A stretch of 64,000 bases of DNA, taken from Lachnospiraceae bacterium UBA7196 (GTDB lineage: Bacteria; Bacillota; Clostridia; Lachnospirales; Lachnospiraceae). Below the pieces are notes generated by a model, which searched no databases, was not told the origin of the DNA, and saw only the letters and a list, made by a program, of their open reading frames with translations. This document shows, piece by piece, positions 41,414 to 50,019 of this stretch. The position numbers and the translations under genes were made by a program. Numbering within the stretch: the first letter of the stretch is position 1; each line of letters starts with the position of its first letter. The DNA lies in NCBI GenBank assembly GCA_002490835.1, contig DKUU01000021.1:62001-126000 (forward strand), in the 5' to 3' direction.

Positions 41414-42500
41414 AGGCTTCCTCTCCCATCCACTCTATCTTCTTTAAAATTTCCGCAAAGAAAGCCTGTCTGCTTTCCTGCTCCCGCTTTAAGGAAGTTC
41501 TTATTTCTCCGTCCTTCATAAACAATACCCTGTCACAGCAGCTTGCTGCCGCGGCGTCATGCGTGACCATCAGTATGGTCGCGCCGCACTCTCTGCAAAG
41601 CATGGAAAAAGTGTCTAAAAGCTGTGCGGCGGCATGGGAATCCACGGCCCCGGTAGGCTCGTCCGCCAATATGATATCAGGGTCGGCTATGATCGCCCGC
41701 GCGCAGGCGCAGCGCTGCCTTTGCCCTCCCGACACCTCATGGGGAAATTGATCCAGTATCGACAAAATAGCAAGCTTCCCCGCCAGCTCCTCGATCATCG
41801 GACGGATTTTATCTTTCGAAACCTCTTTGATCGTCAGGGCAAGCGCAATATTCTCATAGATCGTCAGATTTTCCAACAGATTATATTCCTGAAAGACAAA
41901 ACCCAGATGTCTGCGGCGAAACGCCGCTGTCTCTTCTTCCGGCAGCTCCACGATGTTTTGCCCGCCGACCCATATGCTCCCGTTTGTCGGCCGGTCAATC
42001 GTGGCAATCAGGTTTAAAAGGGTCGTCTTTCCACAGCCAGAAGCCCCCATAATGCCGACAAAACTGCCGCGCGGCACCTGAAAACTCACATCCTTTACGG
42101 CCAAGATGGAATTTTTGCCCTCACCAGACTTTCCCTGCTCGTTTTCATATCGTTTACATACGTTTTCGACTTTAAGAACTATTTGCGATACCTTATCTTC
42201 CTTTTCTTCCCAGAAATCGCGCCCCAGCCAGTTCGTGACCACTTCCAACAGGATCTCGTCTGCTTTTTCTCTCAGATTTTCCTGCGCAATGCACTCTCCC
42301 GCAAACAGCTCATTCAAGGTTATGCCAAGCAGTGAGCATAACGGCAAAAACAGGGATAAATCCGGCATGGACCGCCCTGTCTCCCATTTGGAAACGGCCT
42401 TGTCCGTGATGCCAAGCTTTTCCGCCAACTGACTCTGCGTCAATCCCCTTGCTTTCCGACGCTCAGAAATAAAGGCGCCGATTCTGATCTGGTTCATCAT
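41385..42500 (-). CDS. Fusion of an XRE DNA-binding domain to an ABC transporter ATPase
   Basis: A single 371-residue frame. Residues 1-65 form an XRE helix-turn-helix (RKARGLTQSQLAEKLGITDK, then VSKWETGRSMPDLS). A short linker leads to a complete ABC ATPase from about residue 110: Walker A GASGCGKTTLLN, Q-loop FQEYNLLENL, signature VSGGQRQRCACARAI, Walker B IILADEPTGAVDS and H-loop VTHD. The ATPase is of the MacB/BceA exporter type. ABC ATPases rarely carry a DNA-binding domain; here transport state and transcription could be linked in one polypeptide. No frameshift or domain break is visible. It overlaps the permease gene by 29 bases. Confidence 0.88.
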   Translation of the reverse strand: MMNQIRIGAFISERRKARGLTQSQLAEKLGITDKAVSKWETGRSMPDLSLFLPLCSLLGITLNELFAGECIAQENLREKADEILLEVVTNWLGRDFWEEKEDKVSQIVLKVENVCKRYENEQGKSGEGKNSILAVKDVSFQVPRGSFVGIMGASGCGKTTLLNLIATIDRPTNGSIWVGGQNIVELPEEETAAFRRRHLGFVFQEYNLLENLTIYENIALALTIKEVSKDKIRPMIEELAGKLAILSILDQFPHEVSGGQRQRCACARAIIADPDIILADEPTGAVDSHAAAQLLDTFSMLCRECGATILMVTHDAAAASCCDRVLFMKDGEIRTSLKREQESRQAFFAEILKKIEWMGEEAYAVPETDGP

Positions 42501-42563
42501 TTACACAATTACTCCATTCCGAAACATTCTTTGCTTCTGTCATAAATGATACCAGATTGATGC

Positions 42564-42592
42564 AAAAAAGACACCTACCAGCGGTAGAGTGC
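42564..42592 (-). terminator. Terminator after the PBECR4-like gene
   Basis: Read on the minus strand, CTACC pairs with GGTAG around a GCT loop, extended by CAC/GTG with one bulged T, then TCTTTTTT. It begins within a few bases of the stop codon. Confidence 0.65.
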
Positions 42593-43210
42593 CTAAAAAC
42601 CACTGATCAGGTGCCTAATACTTCCCGGAATTGCCTTTTGATCATCTTTTACCAGCATAGTATCATATAATTCCATGCACGCATCTTTTGTAAAGATAAA
42701 GTCTACAATATCTCCATCCCTGCTTCTTGCAACAGATGAATCTTCTACCCGCAGAGACATTGGCAAAAAAAGGGCATTGATTCTATTTCCATTAGCATCT
42801 AAATTTTCTGTTAGTCCCAAAGTAAATTCAAGATTTGTAACACTTAACTTATATATGATTGACACAGTCTGCATCTCTTTTAGGATGCAAACCATTTCAT
42901 TCGTAAGCTCCGGCAATCGTTTCAGGCAAGGCAGTTTCTTTTTTGCGTTGGCAAATGGATGCCTGCCGGTAAAATAAAACTGATTATCCGTAAGCTTTCC
43001 TCGCTTAGCGTTTCTATAAAATTCCTTTGCCGGTAATTTGGTTTCTACACCTGTAAGATGTAGGAAATGATCTACCGGAAATGCCACCTCAAAATATTCA
43101 TTCCCATATACATACAGAAATGTTTTGCCCGCAAGCTTCTGGCTGTATACACCAGCCGCATCTATTATTTCCCGCCGTATTGCATTTTTCTTCTCTTCTT
43201 TTGCAGCCAT
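42593..43210 (-). CDS. PBECR4-like (Barnase/EndoU/ColicinE5/RelE-type) putative nuclease
   Basis: A 205-residue soluble protein beginning MAAKEEKKNAIRREI. The stretch GKTFLYVYGNEYFEVAF followed by DHFLHLTGVETKLPAKEFY matches my recollection of the PBECR4 domain (a strand pair, then F-x-HL-x-G-x), a presumed RNase fold found in phage and mobile regions. The C-terminal half is variable and unrecognised. I start at the ATG at 43,210, preceded by GAGG; a GTG at 43,249 lies inside a hairpin and is unlikely. Upstream are a strong promoter, a roughly 215-base structured RNA and a terminator-like hairpin, the layout of RNA-antitoxin systems. Toxin activity is inference; a domain search would decide the family. 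Confidence 0.55.
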   Translation of the reverse strand: MAAKEEKKNAIRREIIDAAGVYSQKLAGKTFLYVYGNEYFEVAFPVDHFLHLTGVETKLPAKEFYRNAKRGKLTDNQFYFTGRHPFANAKKKLPCLKRLPELTNEMVCILKEMQTVSIIYKLSVTNLEFTLGLTENLDANGNRINALFLPMSLRVEDSSVARSRDGDIVDFIFTKDACMELYDTMLVKDDQKAIPGSIRHLISGF

Positions 43211-43221
43211 TGATACCTCAT

Positions 43222-43253
43222 ACATAAAGAAGAGCGTGATGAGAACCACGCTC
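43222..43253 (-). terminator. Attenuator-like hairpin between the RNA and the PBECR4-like gene
   Basis: Read on the minus strand, GAGCGTG pairs with CACGCTC across an eight-base loop and TTCTTTATG follows. It ends about 12 bases before the gene start and could limit readthrough from the upstream promoter. Confidence 0.55.
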
Positions 43254-43265
43254 CTCTAAATATCA

Positions 43266-43480
43266 TAAAAAAGAGTTTTCTGCTGGTTGTCAGCCTCGGT
43301 ATCCAGTTAAGATACCCTAAACGACGTGGAAATCATTAAGTCCCCCACGTGGACTACAGCCCTATCCAAGCTGCCCGGCTCGATGTCTGTCTAAGACATC
43401 TAAAGAGATGGAAGTTTAACCTGCTCCATCTGCAGCACAACTTTTAACGATGCTCTTACATCGAAGGCATTTCTGCTCTT
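43266..43480 (-). ncRNA. Probable structured non-coding RNA upstream of the PBECR4-like gene
   Basis: A gene-free stretch on the minus strand, beginning just after a good promoter and ending at CTCTTTTTT. It folds into a series of local stems: CGATG/CATCG, AGATGG/CCATCT, GATGTC/GACATC, CGTGG/CCACG and GGTATC/GATACC, and the first bases AAGAG can pair with the terminal CTCTT. No open frame of size lies in it and it is not tmRNA, RNase P, SRP or 6S RNA by eye. It is not a simple tandem repeat, which known type III antitoxins usually are. Confidence 0.6.
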
Positions 43481-43486
43481 AACTAT

Positions 43487-43514
43487 ATTATACGCAATCT
43501 GGCAGAAAAATCAA
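43487..43514 (-). promoter_or_regulatory. Promoter of the structured RNA
   Basis: On the minus strand TTGATT (43,514-43,509), 16 bases, then a perfect TATAAT (43,492-43,487). It lies 15 bases from the stop codon of the upstream XRE-AbrB gene, facing the RNA. Confidence 0.7.
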
Positions 43515-43528
43515 TTAAAATAAAATAT

Positions 43529-43972
43529 TTATTTCTCATCCGCCTGCTCCGTCGCCAGCTTAAGCGCCTGATTGATCCGCTCCGTAAATACGCTTTCCTT
43601 CACAAGCGCCAGCCCTTCTTCCTCATCCCCTAAGAGGATCAGCCTGTCGCCGCCCGTAATCTCAAACAGCTCCCTCGCCTGTTTGGGGATGACGATCTGA
43701 CCGCGCCCGGAGACGGTGACCGAACCGAAAATATGCTTTCCCTTAGGGGCCGGCGGCAGCACCGTGTTGTCTTCCATTCTTTCGGTGCGAATCAGGCTGT
43801 CGATCGTGACGCCGTACACCTCGGCAAGCTTCGCGCATTTTTCGATATCAGGAACGGTCTCTCCCTTCTCCCATTTCCCGTAGGCCTGCCTGGATATCCC
43901 GATCTTTTCCGCAATCTCCTCCTGCGAATATTCATTCAGCTTTCTAAGCATCACCAGATTATCTTTTATCAT
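43529..43972 (-). CDS. XRE/AbrB two-domain transcriptional regulator
   Basis: A 147-residue regulator joining an XRE helix-turn-helix (residues about 1-60; LRKLNEYSQEEIAEKIGISR, YGKWEKGETVPD) to a SpoVT/AbrB swapped-hairpin domain (about 80-125; VTVSGRGQIVIPKQARELF). Both are DNA-binding, so it may read two sites at once or use the AbrB part to dimerise. Its start overlaps the acyltransferase gene stop by four bases, which suggests cotranscription, the regulator coming second. Targets are unknown. Confidence 0.88.
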   Translation of the reverse strand: MIKDNLVMLRKLNEYSQEEIAEKIGISRQAYGKWEKGETVPDIEKCAKLAEVYGVTIDSLIRTERMEDNTVLPPAPKGKHIFGSVTVSGRGQIVIPKQARELFEITGGDRLILLGDEEEGLALVKESVFTERINQALKLATEQADEK

Positions 43973-45036
43973 GTTTCCTTCTTTCTTCTAATCCCCAGCA
44001 CAAGGCATCTGATCACGGGAATCCTGCGCATCACCTCATACCAGAGGGGCGTACAGCCAAAAACGATCAGCAGGGCCGCCAGATAAACAGCCCACACCGG
44101 CAGGGTCGTTTTCTCCTTCAGATAATAGCAGGGGATCGCGATAAACGTATAGTGCAGGACATAGAGTCCAAAGCTGATCTTCGTCATATAGGCGCTGAAC
44201 CGGTTCTGTCTGTCACAATACTTTTTGGCCAAGCCCAGAATGCCAAGGACCATCAGCCATGCGTAAGCATTCGTAAAGAAACTTTTTAACACATGATCTT
44301 CCGTGTAATTTTCTCCGAAATAATACACGGTATAAACAACGCCCAGCGCTGCGCCGACAAGAAGAAGCGGCAGGCCGTACTTTGTAAGCGTCTCCTGTAC
44401 GTTCTCATGAGAAAATACGATATATCCCAGCAGAAAGGCCGCCAGATAAATACCGAAGCGGTACATCGTAATCACCGGCATATTGAGGATCTGCGCGCCG
44501 CCCCAGATAACAAGCACGAGCAGCAAAAGGATGAGGATATTGCACTTTTCGCCCAGCTTCCACAGCCGGTCCTTTTTATCTATCTTTTTGATCAGCACGA
44601 TCAAAAGGGAATACAGCCACAGAACCTGCGCAAACCATAACGGCCCTGTTCCTGAAAGGGCGGAAACGGGATAGACCAGAAAGGGCGGAAGATATTCCAG
44701 CCCGCCGCCGATCTTGATGTTAAAATATCCCACGATCCACTGATAGACGAGAAGACCCAGAGTCGAAGGCACCAGAAGCTTCCACGTCCGCTTGCCGATA
44801 AAGGCTTTCCCCGCGCATTTGTCCAGCGCATATCTCGCGCTGATACCCGCAATCACAAACAGCAGCACCATGAACCACGGATAAACGAAGTACAAAAAGG
44901 CATCCTGATACTGCACTTCTTGAAAACCGCCGACGCCGCCCAGAACGCCTACGGCATTGAAGGCATAAAACACATGGTAGGCCATCACCAAAAGAATCGT
45001 CGCCCATCTGATATTGTCAAGATCATATTTTCGCAT
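43969..45036 (-). CDS. Acyltransferase-3 family membrane protein
   Basis: A 355-residue integral membrane protein with ten hydrophobic segments, opening YDLDNIRWATILLVMAYHVF, where the R and H of the R-x(n)-H motif of acyltransferase-3 proteins are visible (about residues 9 and 21). Such enzymes O-acetylate or O-succinylate surface glycans and lipids; the substrate is unknown. The downstream XRE-AbrB regulator overlaps it by four bases. The 130-base gap upstream shows no clear terminator or further gene. Confidence 0.82.
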   Translation of the reverse strand: MRKYDLDNIRWATILLVMAYHVFYAFNAVGVLGGVGGFQEVQYQDAFLYFVYPWFMVLLFVIAGISARYALDKCAGKAFIGKRTWKLLVPSTLGLLVYQWIVGYFNIKIGGGLEYLPPFLVYPVSALSGTGPLWFAQVLWLYSLLIVLIKKIDKKDRLWKLGEKCNILILLLLVLVIWGGAQILNMPVITMYRFGIYLAAFLLGYIVFSHENVQETLTKYGLPLLLVGAALGVVYTVYYFGENYTEDHVLKSFFTNAYAWLMVLGILGLAKKYCDRQNRFSAYMTKISFGLYVLHYTFIAIPCYYLKEKTTLPVWAVYLAALLIVFGCTPLWYEVMRRIPVIRCLVLGIRRKKET

Positions 45037-45166
45037 AGCGCCCTCCCGTAAACATACTTTTCATACTATTGTACGCTATATTTGCGGAAGTACCACCAAC
45101 TAAACGCGGCATATTTCGTTAAAATATGTCATGTTCAGTTGCAAAGGTAACAAAAGCAATACAAAC

Positions 45167-47005
45167 TTATTTCCCTAAAACCGCATGTATTTTCCCGGAA
45201 TCCAAATTTCGATAAATATGATACCCTCCCAGCGGAAAGTCCTTCATCTCTTCAACAGAATCCGTTCTAAACTGTATATTATAATCATCTTTCAAAACCA
45301 AATATTCCACATGATTTAAATTCGGATAAACATCCCCGTCACATCACAGGAAATCTTCTCAAAAGCAAGATCAAGCACATCATCCCCGAGCGCTTTTTGT
45401 ACTTGTTCACTGTCAATATCACATACATAAAAAGAAAGATCCATATAAGTGTCAAACATCCGTTTCTCTTCCGGAGAGGTATCTTTTCCTACGGAAAGAA
45501 GCAGGATATTTCCCTGTAAATCTCTCAGATACTCATTGGCCAAAACTGCCTGCTGCCGTTTCTCTTCCGAAATACCGTATCGATAATGTCCCGCGCAGAT
45601 TCCTGCCGCACTGTTCACAATGTTGACTGCTATGAAAAGAAGGCTGAAAAGTTTCAGAAACATCAACCTGTTTTTACGAAAAACCACATAACCAATCATT
45701 ACCGCTATCGCAATCAGCAGCCTCAGCAAAAGCAACGCAGTTTCCGATCTGCTCAAAAACCTTGCAAATAATTCATAATATAATAACGTAGAATTATCTG
45801 CCAGAAAACTTCCACCACCTGATCCCCCGATCAACAGCAGCGCAAACAAAAAGATACCGATACCCATGATAAGAAAACGCCGTTTATCACTTTTAACATT
45901 TTCCTTTTCCACACAGCCTGCTTTTCTAATCTTTTCCACCATTAAAATATAAAAAGGTATGATCAACGGCTCCAGATATCGCAAATGAATCCTTGGCGCC
46001 CTGTTTCCAAAATCTTCCGGCAGTGTTATCATATAGGCAATCGTTACGCATCCGATCAAAAAACAACACAATAAAAAGAGGAAAAACCAAGATTCTTTTT
46101 CCTTTCTCCTAAAACATACAGCCGGCACGAAAACCGGAAAGACACCAAACGCTAAAATAGCTAAGACTGTCTCATAAAGAAAGCCATACAGCAGATATCT
46201 TATCTTTTCCCATGAAAGCTTTAGATGAAATACCTGCAAGTTGGTTCTGCTGTAGGAATTTTGCAATCCCCTGAAAAAAGTTCCCTTCATCACCAAAAAA
46301 CAACATGCAAATATTCCGACGAAGGCCGCCAAACAGATGATTTCCTGCCCGACTCGCCCCCCCCCCATCAAAATTCGAAATGCAATATAACAGAGAAACA
46401 AAAATATATGCAATTACAAAATATAGGGCTATCTCTTTATTCAAATAAGTCAGATAACATAGAATGCTAAGCAGCGCATTTAGACTTAATTTTCCTCGAA
46501 AACTTTCTGTGCAAAAAATACGCCATACAAGATACACCACCCAGAGCGAAAGGGGCAGATATATCACTTCGCTCATAAAATATATGGTATAAACAAACGC
46601 CGGAAATGTAATCCCCAAAACCAGCGTATTTCTGATATCCTTATCTTCCCTTAAAATATTGCGGCATAATCCATAAATCGGGAAAATAGCGCTGGCCATA
46701 AGCAGACTGTTCAGATACCCCACCATCCGAATCTGCTGTGCCACTGACCTCAGCCAAAAGGCTGGCATGATGCAGATACTATACATAATTTTCTGAAAAT
46801 CACTTTCCAGCCCATGCAGCTTTAATCCCTCTCCTCTTGCCATGCTGCGACCTATTCCCACATACCGCAATTCATCCGGATATCCACTGATTACTTTTGG
46901 AAAATCACTGATTACCCCGTAAAATACAGCACTTATCAAAAATAATATCAGACTGGCTAATAAGTACTTTCTATTCTTTGCAATCCCCCTCATCCGTTCT
47001 CTCAC
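45167..47005 (-). pseudogene. GT-C-type membrane glycosyltransferase, broken by two frameshifts
   Basis: Three frames add up to one protein of about 610 residues. The first part (47,005 to the C10 tract at 46,366) has several helices and the first-loop motif GYPDELRYVGIGR, typical of dolichyl-phosphate-mannose-type (GT-C) glycosyltransferases. Continuing after the tract requires dropping one base: with nine C the frame runs on into the second part, GRVGQEIICLAAFVGIF. That part is cut short at 45,316 by a tandem duplication of five bases (45,339-45,348); without it the reading continues CDGDVYPNLNHVEYLVL to a stop at 45,167. The homopolymer change could be phase variation; the duplication looks like true decay or an assembly error. 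Confidence 0.8.
46357..46366 (-). repeat. C10 homopolymer at the glycosyltransferase frameshift
   Basis: Ten C on the plus strand (G10 in the gene). Nine would restore the frame exactly. It is the longest homopolymer I noticed in coding sequence here and is prone to slippage in cells and in sequencing. Confidence 0.9.
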
Positions 47006-47026
47006 TAATCTTTCGCCCTGTCCTTT

Positions 47027-47917
47027 CTATCTGTATTTTCTGATCTCCTTCAACTCCTGATACAAAACCTTATAATTCTCATACCGCACCCGGCTGATTG
47101 CGCCTTCCTCCACGGCTTCCTTGACCCTGCAGGCTGGCTCGCCGATGTGCGCGCAGCCCCGAAACTTGCAGTACGGCTCATAGTCCCGAAATTCCGGATA
47201 GTACCCGCCCAGCTCCTCCTTGGTGATCTCCGAAATATCCAGAGAAGTAAAGCCCGGCGTGTCCATAATGTAAGTACCCTCTCCGAGGGCGATGATCTCC
47301 GAATGTCTGGTCGTATGCCGCCCCCGTTCTATCTTTTGGCTGATCTCCCCCGTCTCCATCTGTGTTTCGGGTGAGAGCAGATTGATCAGCGAGGATTTTC
47401 CCACACCGCTCGGCCCCGCCAGCGTGGTAGTCTTCCTGGCAAGCAGTTTTCTCACCTCGTCCACGCCCTTATTTTCCTGTACGCTTATAAATAACACCTG
47501 ATATCCGCAAGTCTCATAAGCCTTTTTCAGCGCTTCTTTCTCCGCGGGAGTGGCAATATCCTCTTTGTTGAAGCAGACAATGGTGGGAAGCTCCTGCCTC
47601 TCCATACGAATCAAAAATCTGTCCAGCAGATTAAAATTCGGATTCGGCTTCACGATGGCAAAAAGAATGAGCGCCTGATCCACGTTCGCCACAGCAGGAC
47701 GCACCAGCGCGCTCTTTCGGGGCAGGATACGCCTAATATTGCCGAGCATTTCGGCCTCATCCAGCACATCCAGCTCCACATCATCACCCACTAAGGGCTT
47801 TATGCCTTCTTTTCTGAATATTCCTTTCGCCTTGCACTCATACACGCCCTTGTCTTCCACATGGACATAATAGAAGCCGGCGATCCCTTTCATAATTTTT
47901 CCCTTCATATGTCTCAC
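47027..47917 (-). CDS. rsgA: Ribosome small subunit-dependent GTPase RsgA
   Basis: RsgA is a circularly permuted GTPase that checks maturation of the 30S subunit. The 296-residue protein has an N-terminal OB-fold, G4 CFNKED (about 118), G1 GPSGVGKSSLINLL (about 172-185), G3 DTPGF and the C-terminal zinc-binding cluster CKFRGCAHIGEPAC. The order G4-G1-G3 marks the permutation. The start is a GTG at 47,917 overlapping the pknB stop by four bases, or the ATG at 47,908. It is the last gene of the conserved rlmN-stp-pknB-rsgA run. Confidence 0.95.
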   Translation of the reverse strand: MRHMKGKIMKGIAGFYYVHVEDKGVYECKAKGIFRKEGIKPLVGDDVELDVLDEAEMLGNIRRILPRKSALVRPAVANVDQALILFAIVKPNPNFNLLDRFLIRMERQELPTIVCFNKEDIATPAEKEALKKAYETCGYQVLFISVQENKGVDEVRKLLARKTTTLAGPSGVGKSSLINLLSPETQMETGEISQKIERGRHTTRHSEIIALGEGTYIMDTPGFTSLDISEITKEELGGYYPEFRDYEPYCKFRGCAHIGEPACRVKEAVEEGAISRVRYENYKVLYQELKEIRKYR

Positions 47918-50019
47918 GTCTCTTCTATGAAGTTGACCTGTCTCTCCACAGTCTTGATCTCAGAAGTTCCCTCCTGCGTCGTCGTCTCTCCGGTCTCCGG
48001 ATCGGTTATGGTGATGGGTTCCGTCACAACCGTAAAGTTATAACGAATGGTCCCGGAAGGGGATTTGATCCCCGTATAATTGACCGCCACCGGAAAGCTC
48101 ACTGTCTCGGTACTCAAAAGCTGGGTGCCGTCCTGCGTAGTGAGCGTCACCGTGACCTTCATCCCGCTCTGATAGGCCGGATCCTCCGTCGGCGCCGTGA
48201 TTCCCTCGGCATAGCGATAAGTCTTTTGCGAAGGGCCGGTACTAATCTTCAGATCGACGGACGTCCCCTTATCCACATAGGAACCGACCGAATAGCTTTG
48301 ATAGCACACTAAGTCTGTGAGCGCCGCGTCCTCATGCTCCGTCTGCGTCACATTTCCTACGCTAAGACCGCTCTCCGCCAGACTGGCCGTAGCGTCCATT
48401 TCCGTCATGCCGATCACTTCCGGCACCCTGACCTTATTATCCTCCGCGCCAAGGCTCACGCGTATCGTGATACTGGAGCCCGCTGTGGCCGTGGTATCCG
48501 CCTCCGGCGACTGGGAAATGACAAGTCCCTTCTCCACCGTCGCATCATGGCTCTCTGTCGCATTTACCACAAAGCCTTCCTTCTCCAAAATAGAAGTGGC
48601 TTCCGCCTGCGATTTTCCTGTCACGGCAGGAACCTTCACGCCCTCGGCCGCCTCCGCCACCGTAAGGATGATATTGGTTCCTTTATCGATCATGATCCCT
48701 TCCCGCACGCTGGCCTTAAGCACCGTCCCTGCGTCATAGGATTCGTTCACTTCATAGCGGATCTCCGGCACAAGTCCCAGATCGAGCAGCGCCCTCTTGG
48801 CCTCGTCCACGTGCATTGCCACCACGCGGATCATCTCCACCTGCTCCTCTTCTTTCGTCTGTTCTTCCGGCTCCGCCGGCTGTCCAAAAGAAAACACACC
48901 CATGGTCCTGCCGACCATAAAGATCAGGATACAACCGATCAAAAGCGCCGCCACCACCGCCAGTATGGTGGTTATCTTCTCCATCTTGGGGTCGTAGTCT
49001 TCCTCGTCGTCCTCCCAGTCCTCGTCCTCTTCTTCCTCGTAATCCCGCCCGTTATCCCGGTTATCTCTTCTCAAGCGCATCGCTTCGTCCATGGAATCCC
49101 TGCTCTCGGACTGTCTTTTGATCTGCACCATATCCCTGTCCGTGATCGTGCGGGTAGTAGCCTCCTCGTCGGGATCTGTCACCTTAACAAAATCTTCGTC
49201 AGGATTGATTAAAGACTGCTTGAGATCCACGATCAGTTCGGACATCGACTGATATCTCCTGTCAGGGCTCTTCTGGCAGCACTTAAAGACGATCTGCTCC
49301 ACACAGACCGGTATCTCCGCTACATATTCTCTGGGGGAAGGAAATTCTTCCTGAATGTGTTTGATGGCGATCGCCACCGTCGTCTCCCCGTTAAAAGGCA
49401 CTCTGCCCGTGAGCATCTCAAACATGGTGACGCCAAGAGAATAGATATCACTCTTCTCGTCGCTGTAGCCGCCCCTCGCCTGCTCCGGCGACGTATAATG
49501 CACGCTGCCCATAACATTGGAAGTGATGGTGTTGCTGGTAGCCGCCTTGGCGATGCCAAAGTCCGTCACCTTCACCTTGCCTTCCTTGGAAATAATGATA
49601 TTCTGGGGTTTGATATCCCTGTGGATGATATGATTGTTGTGCGCAGCCTCAATACCCATGGAAACCTGAATCGCAATGCTGACGGCCTCCTTCACGGAAA
49701 GTCTGGCCTTTTTCTCAATATATTTCTTGAGGGTAATGCCGTCTACCAGCTCCATGACGATATAATGGTTATCCCCCTCCTCGCCCACGTCGTAGACATT
49801 GACGATGTTAGGGTGCATGAGTCCCGCCGCCGCCTGTGCTTCTATACGGAATTTCGACACAAAATTAGCGTTCTCACTAAATTCCTGTTTCAGAACCTTC
49901 ACCGCCACAAAACGATTCAGCTTATGGTCCTTTGCCTTATATACATCTGACATACCGCCGGTCCCGATCTTTTCAAGGATCTCATAGCGGTCCCCTATCA
50001 TCATACCTATCTTAATCAT
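47914..50019 (-). CDS. pknB: PASTA-domain Ser/Thr protein kinase (PrkC/StkP type)
   Basis: A 701-residue receptor kinase. The kinase domain (about 10-270) shows GTGGMSDVYKAKD, the catalytic HRDIKPQN and DFGIAKA. An acidic juxtamembrane stretch precedes a single membrane helix (about 355-377). Outside are three PASTA repeats (about 395-600), which bind muropeptides or lipid II, and then a roughly 100-residue Thr-rich domain of unknown type. The enzyme couples wall status to growth, division or spore germination. The cognate phosphatase gene overlaps it by eight bases. The closeness to rlmN and rsgA is standard for Firmicutes. Confidence 0.95.
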   Translation of the reverse strand: MIKIGMMIGDRYEILEKIGTGGMSDVYKAKDHKLNRFVAVKVLKQEFSENANFVSKFRIEAQAAAGLMHPNIVNVYDVGEEGDNHYIVMELVDGITLKKYIEKKARLSVKEAVSIAIQVSMGIEAAHNNHIIHRDIKPQNIIISKEGKVKVTDFGIAKAATSNTITSNVMGSVHYTSPEQARGGYSDEKSDIYSLGVTMFEMLTGRVPFNGETTVAIAIKHIQEEFPSPREYVAEIPVCVEQIVFKCCQKSPDRRYQSMSELIVDLKQSLINPDEDFVKVTDPDEEATTRTITDRDMVQIKRQSESRDSMDEAMRLRRDNRDNGRDYEEEEDEDWEDDEEDYDPKMEKITTILAVVAALLIGCILIFMVGRTMGVFSFGQPAEPEEQTKEEEQVEMIRVVAMHVDEAKRALLDLGLVPEIRYEVNESYDAGTVLKASVREGIMIDKGTNIILTVAEAAEGVKVPAVTGKSQAEATSILEKEGFVVNATESHDATVEKGLVISQSPEADTTATAGSSITIRVSLGAEDNKVRVPEVIGMTEMDATASLAESGLSVGNVTQTEHEDAALTDLVCYQSYSVGSYVDKGTSVDLKISTGPSQKTYRYAEGITAPTEDPAYQSGMKVTVTLTTQDGTQLLSTETVSFPVAVNYTGIKSPSGTIRYNFTVVTEPITITDPETGETTTQEGTSEIKTVERQVNFIEET

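Noticed and set aside
43266..43480. tmRNA, RNase P RNA, SRP RNA or 6S RNA
   Set aside because: None of the conserved ends or core motifs of these RNAs could be found in the stretch.
45316..47005. Two separate overlapping membrane-protein genes
   Set aside because: The second frame has no start signal of its own and continues the first exactly at a C10 tract, and the 3' extension to 45,167 shows a single longer gene.
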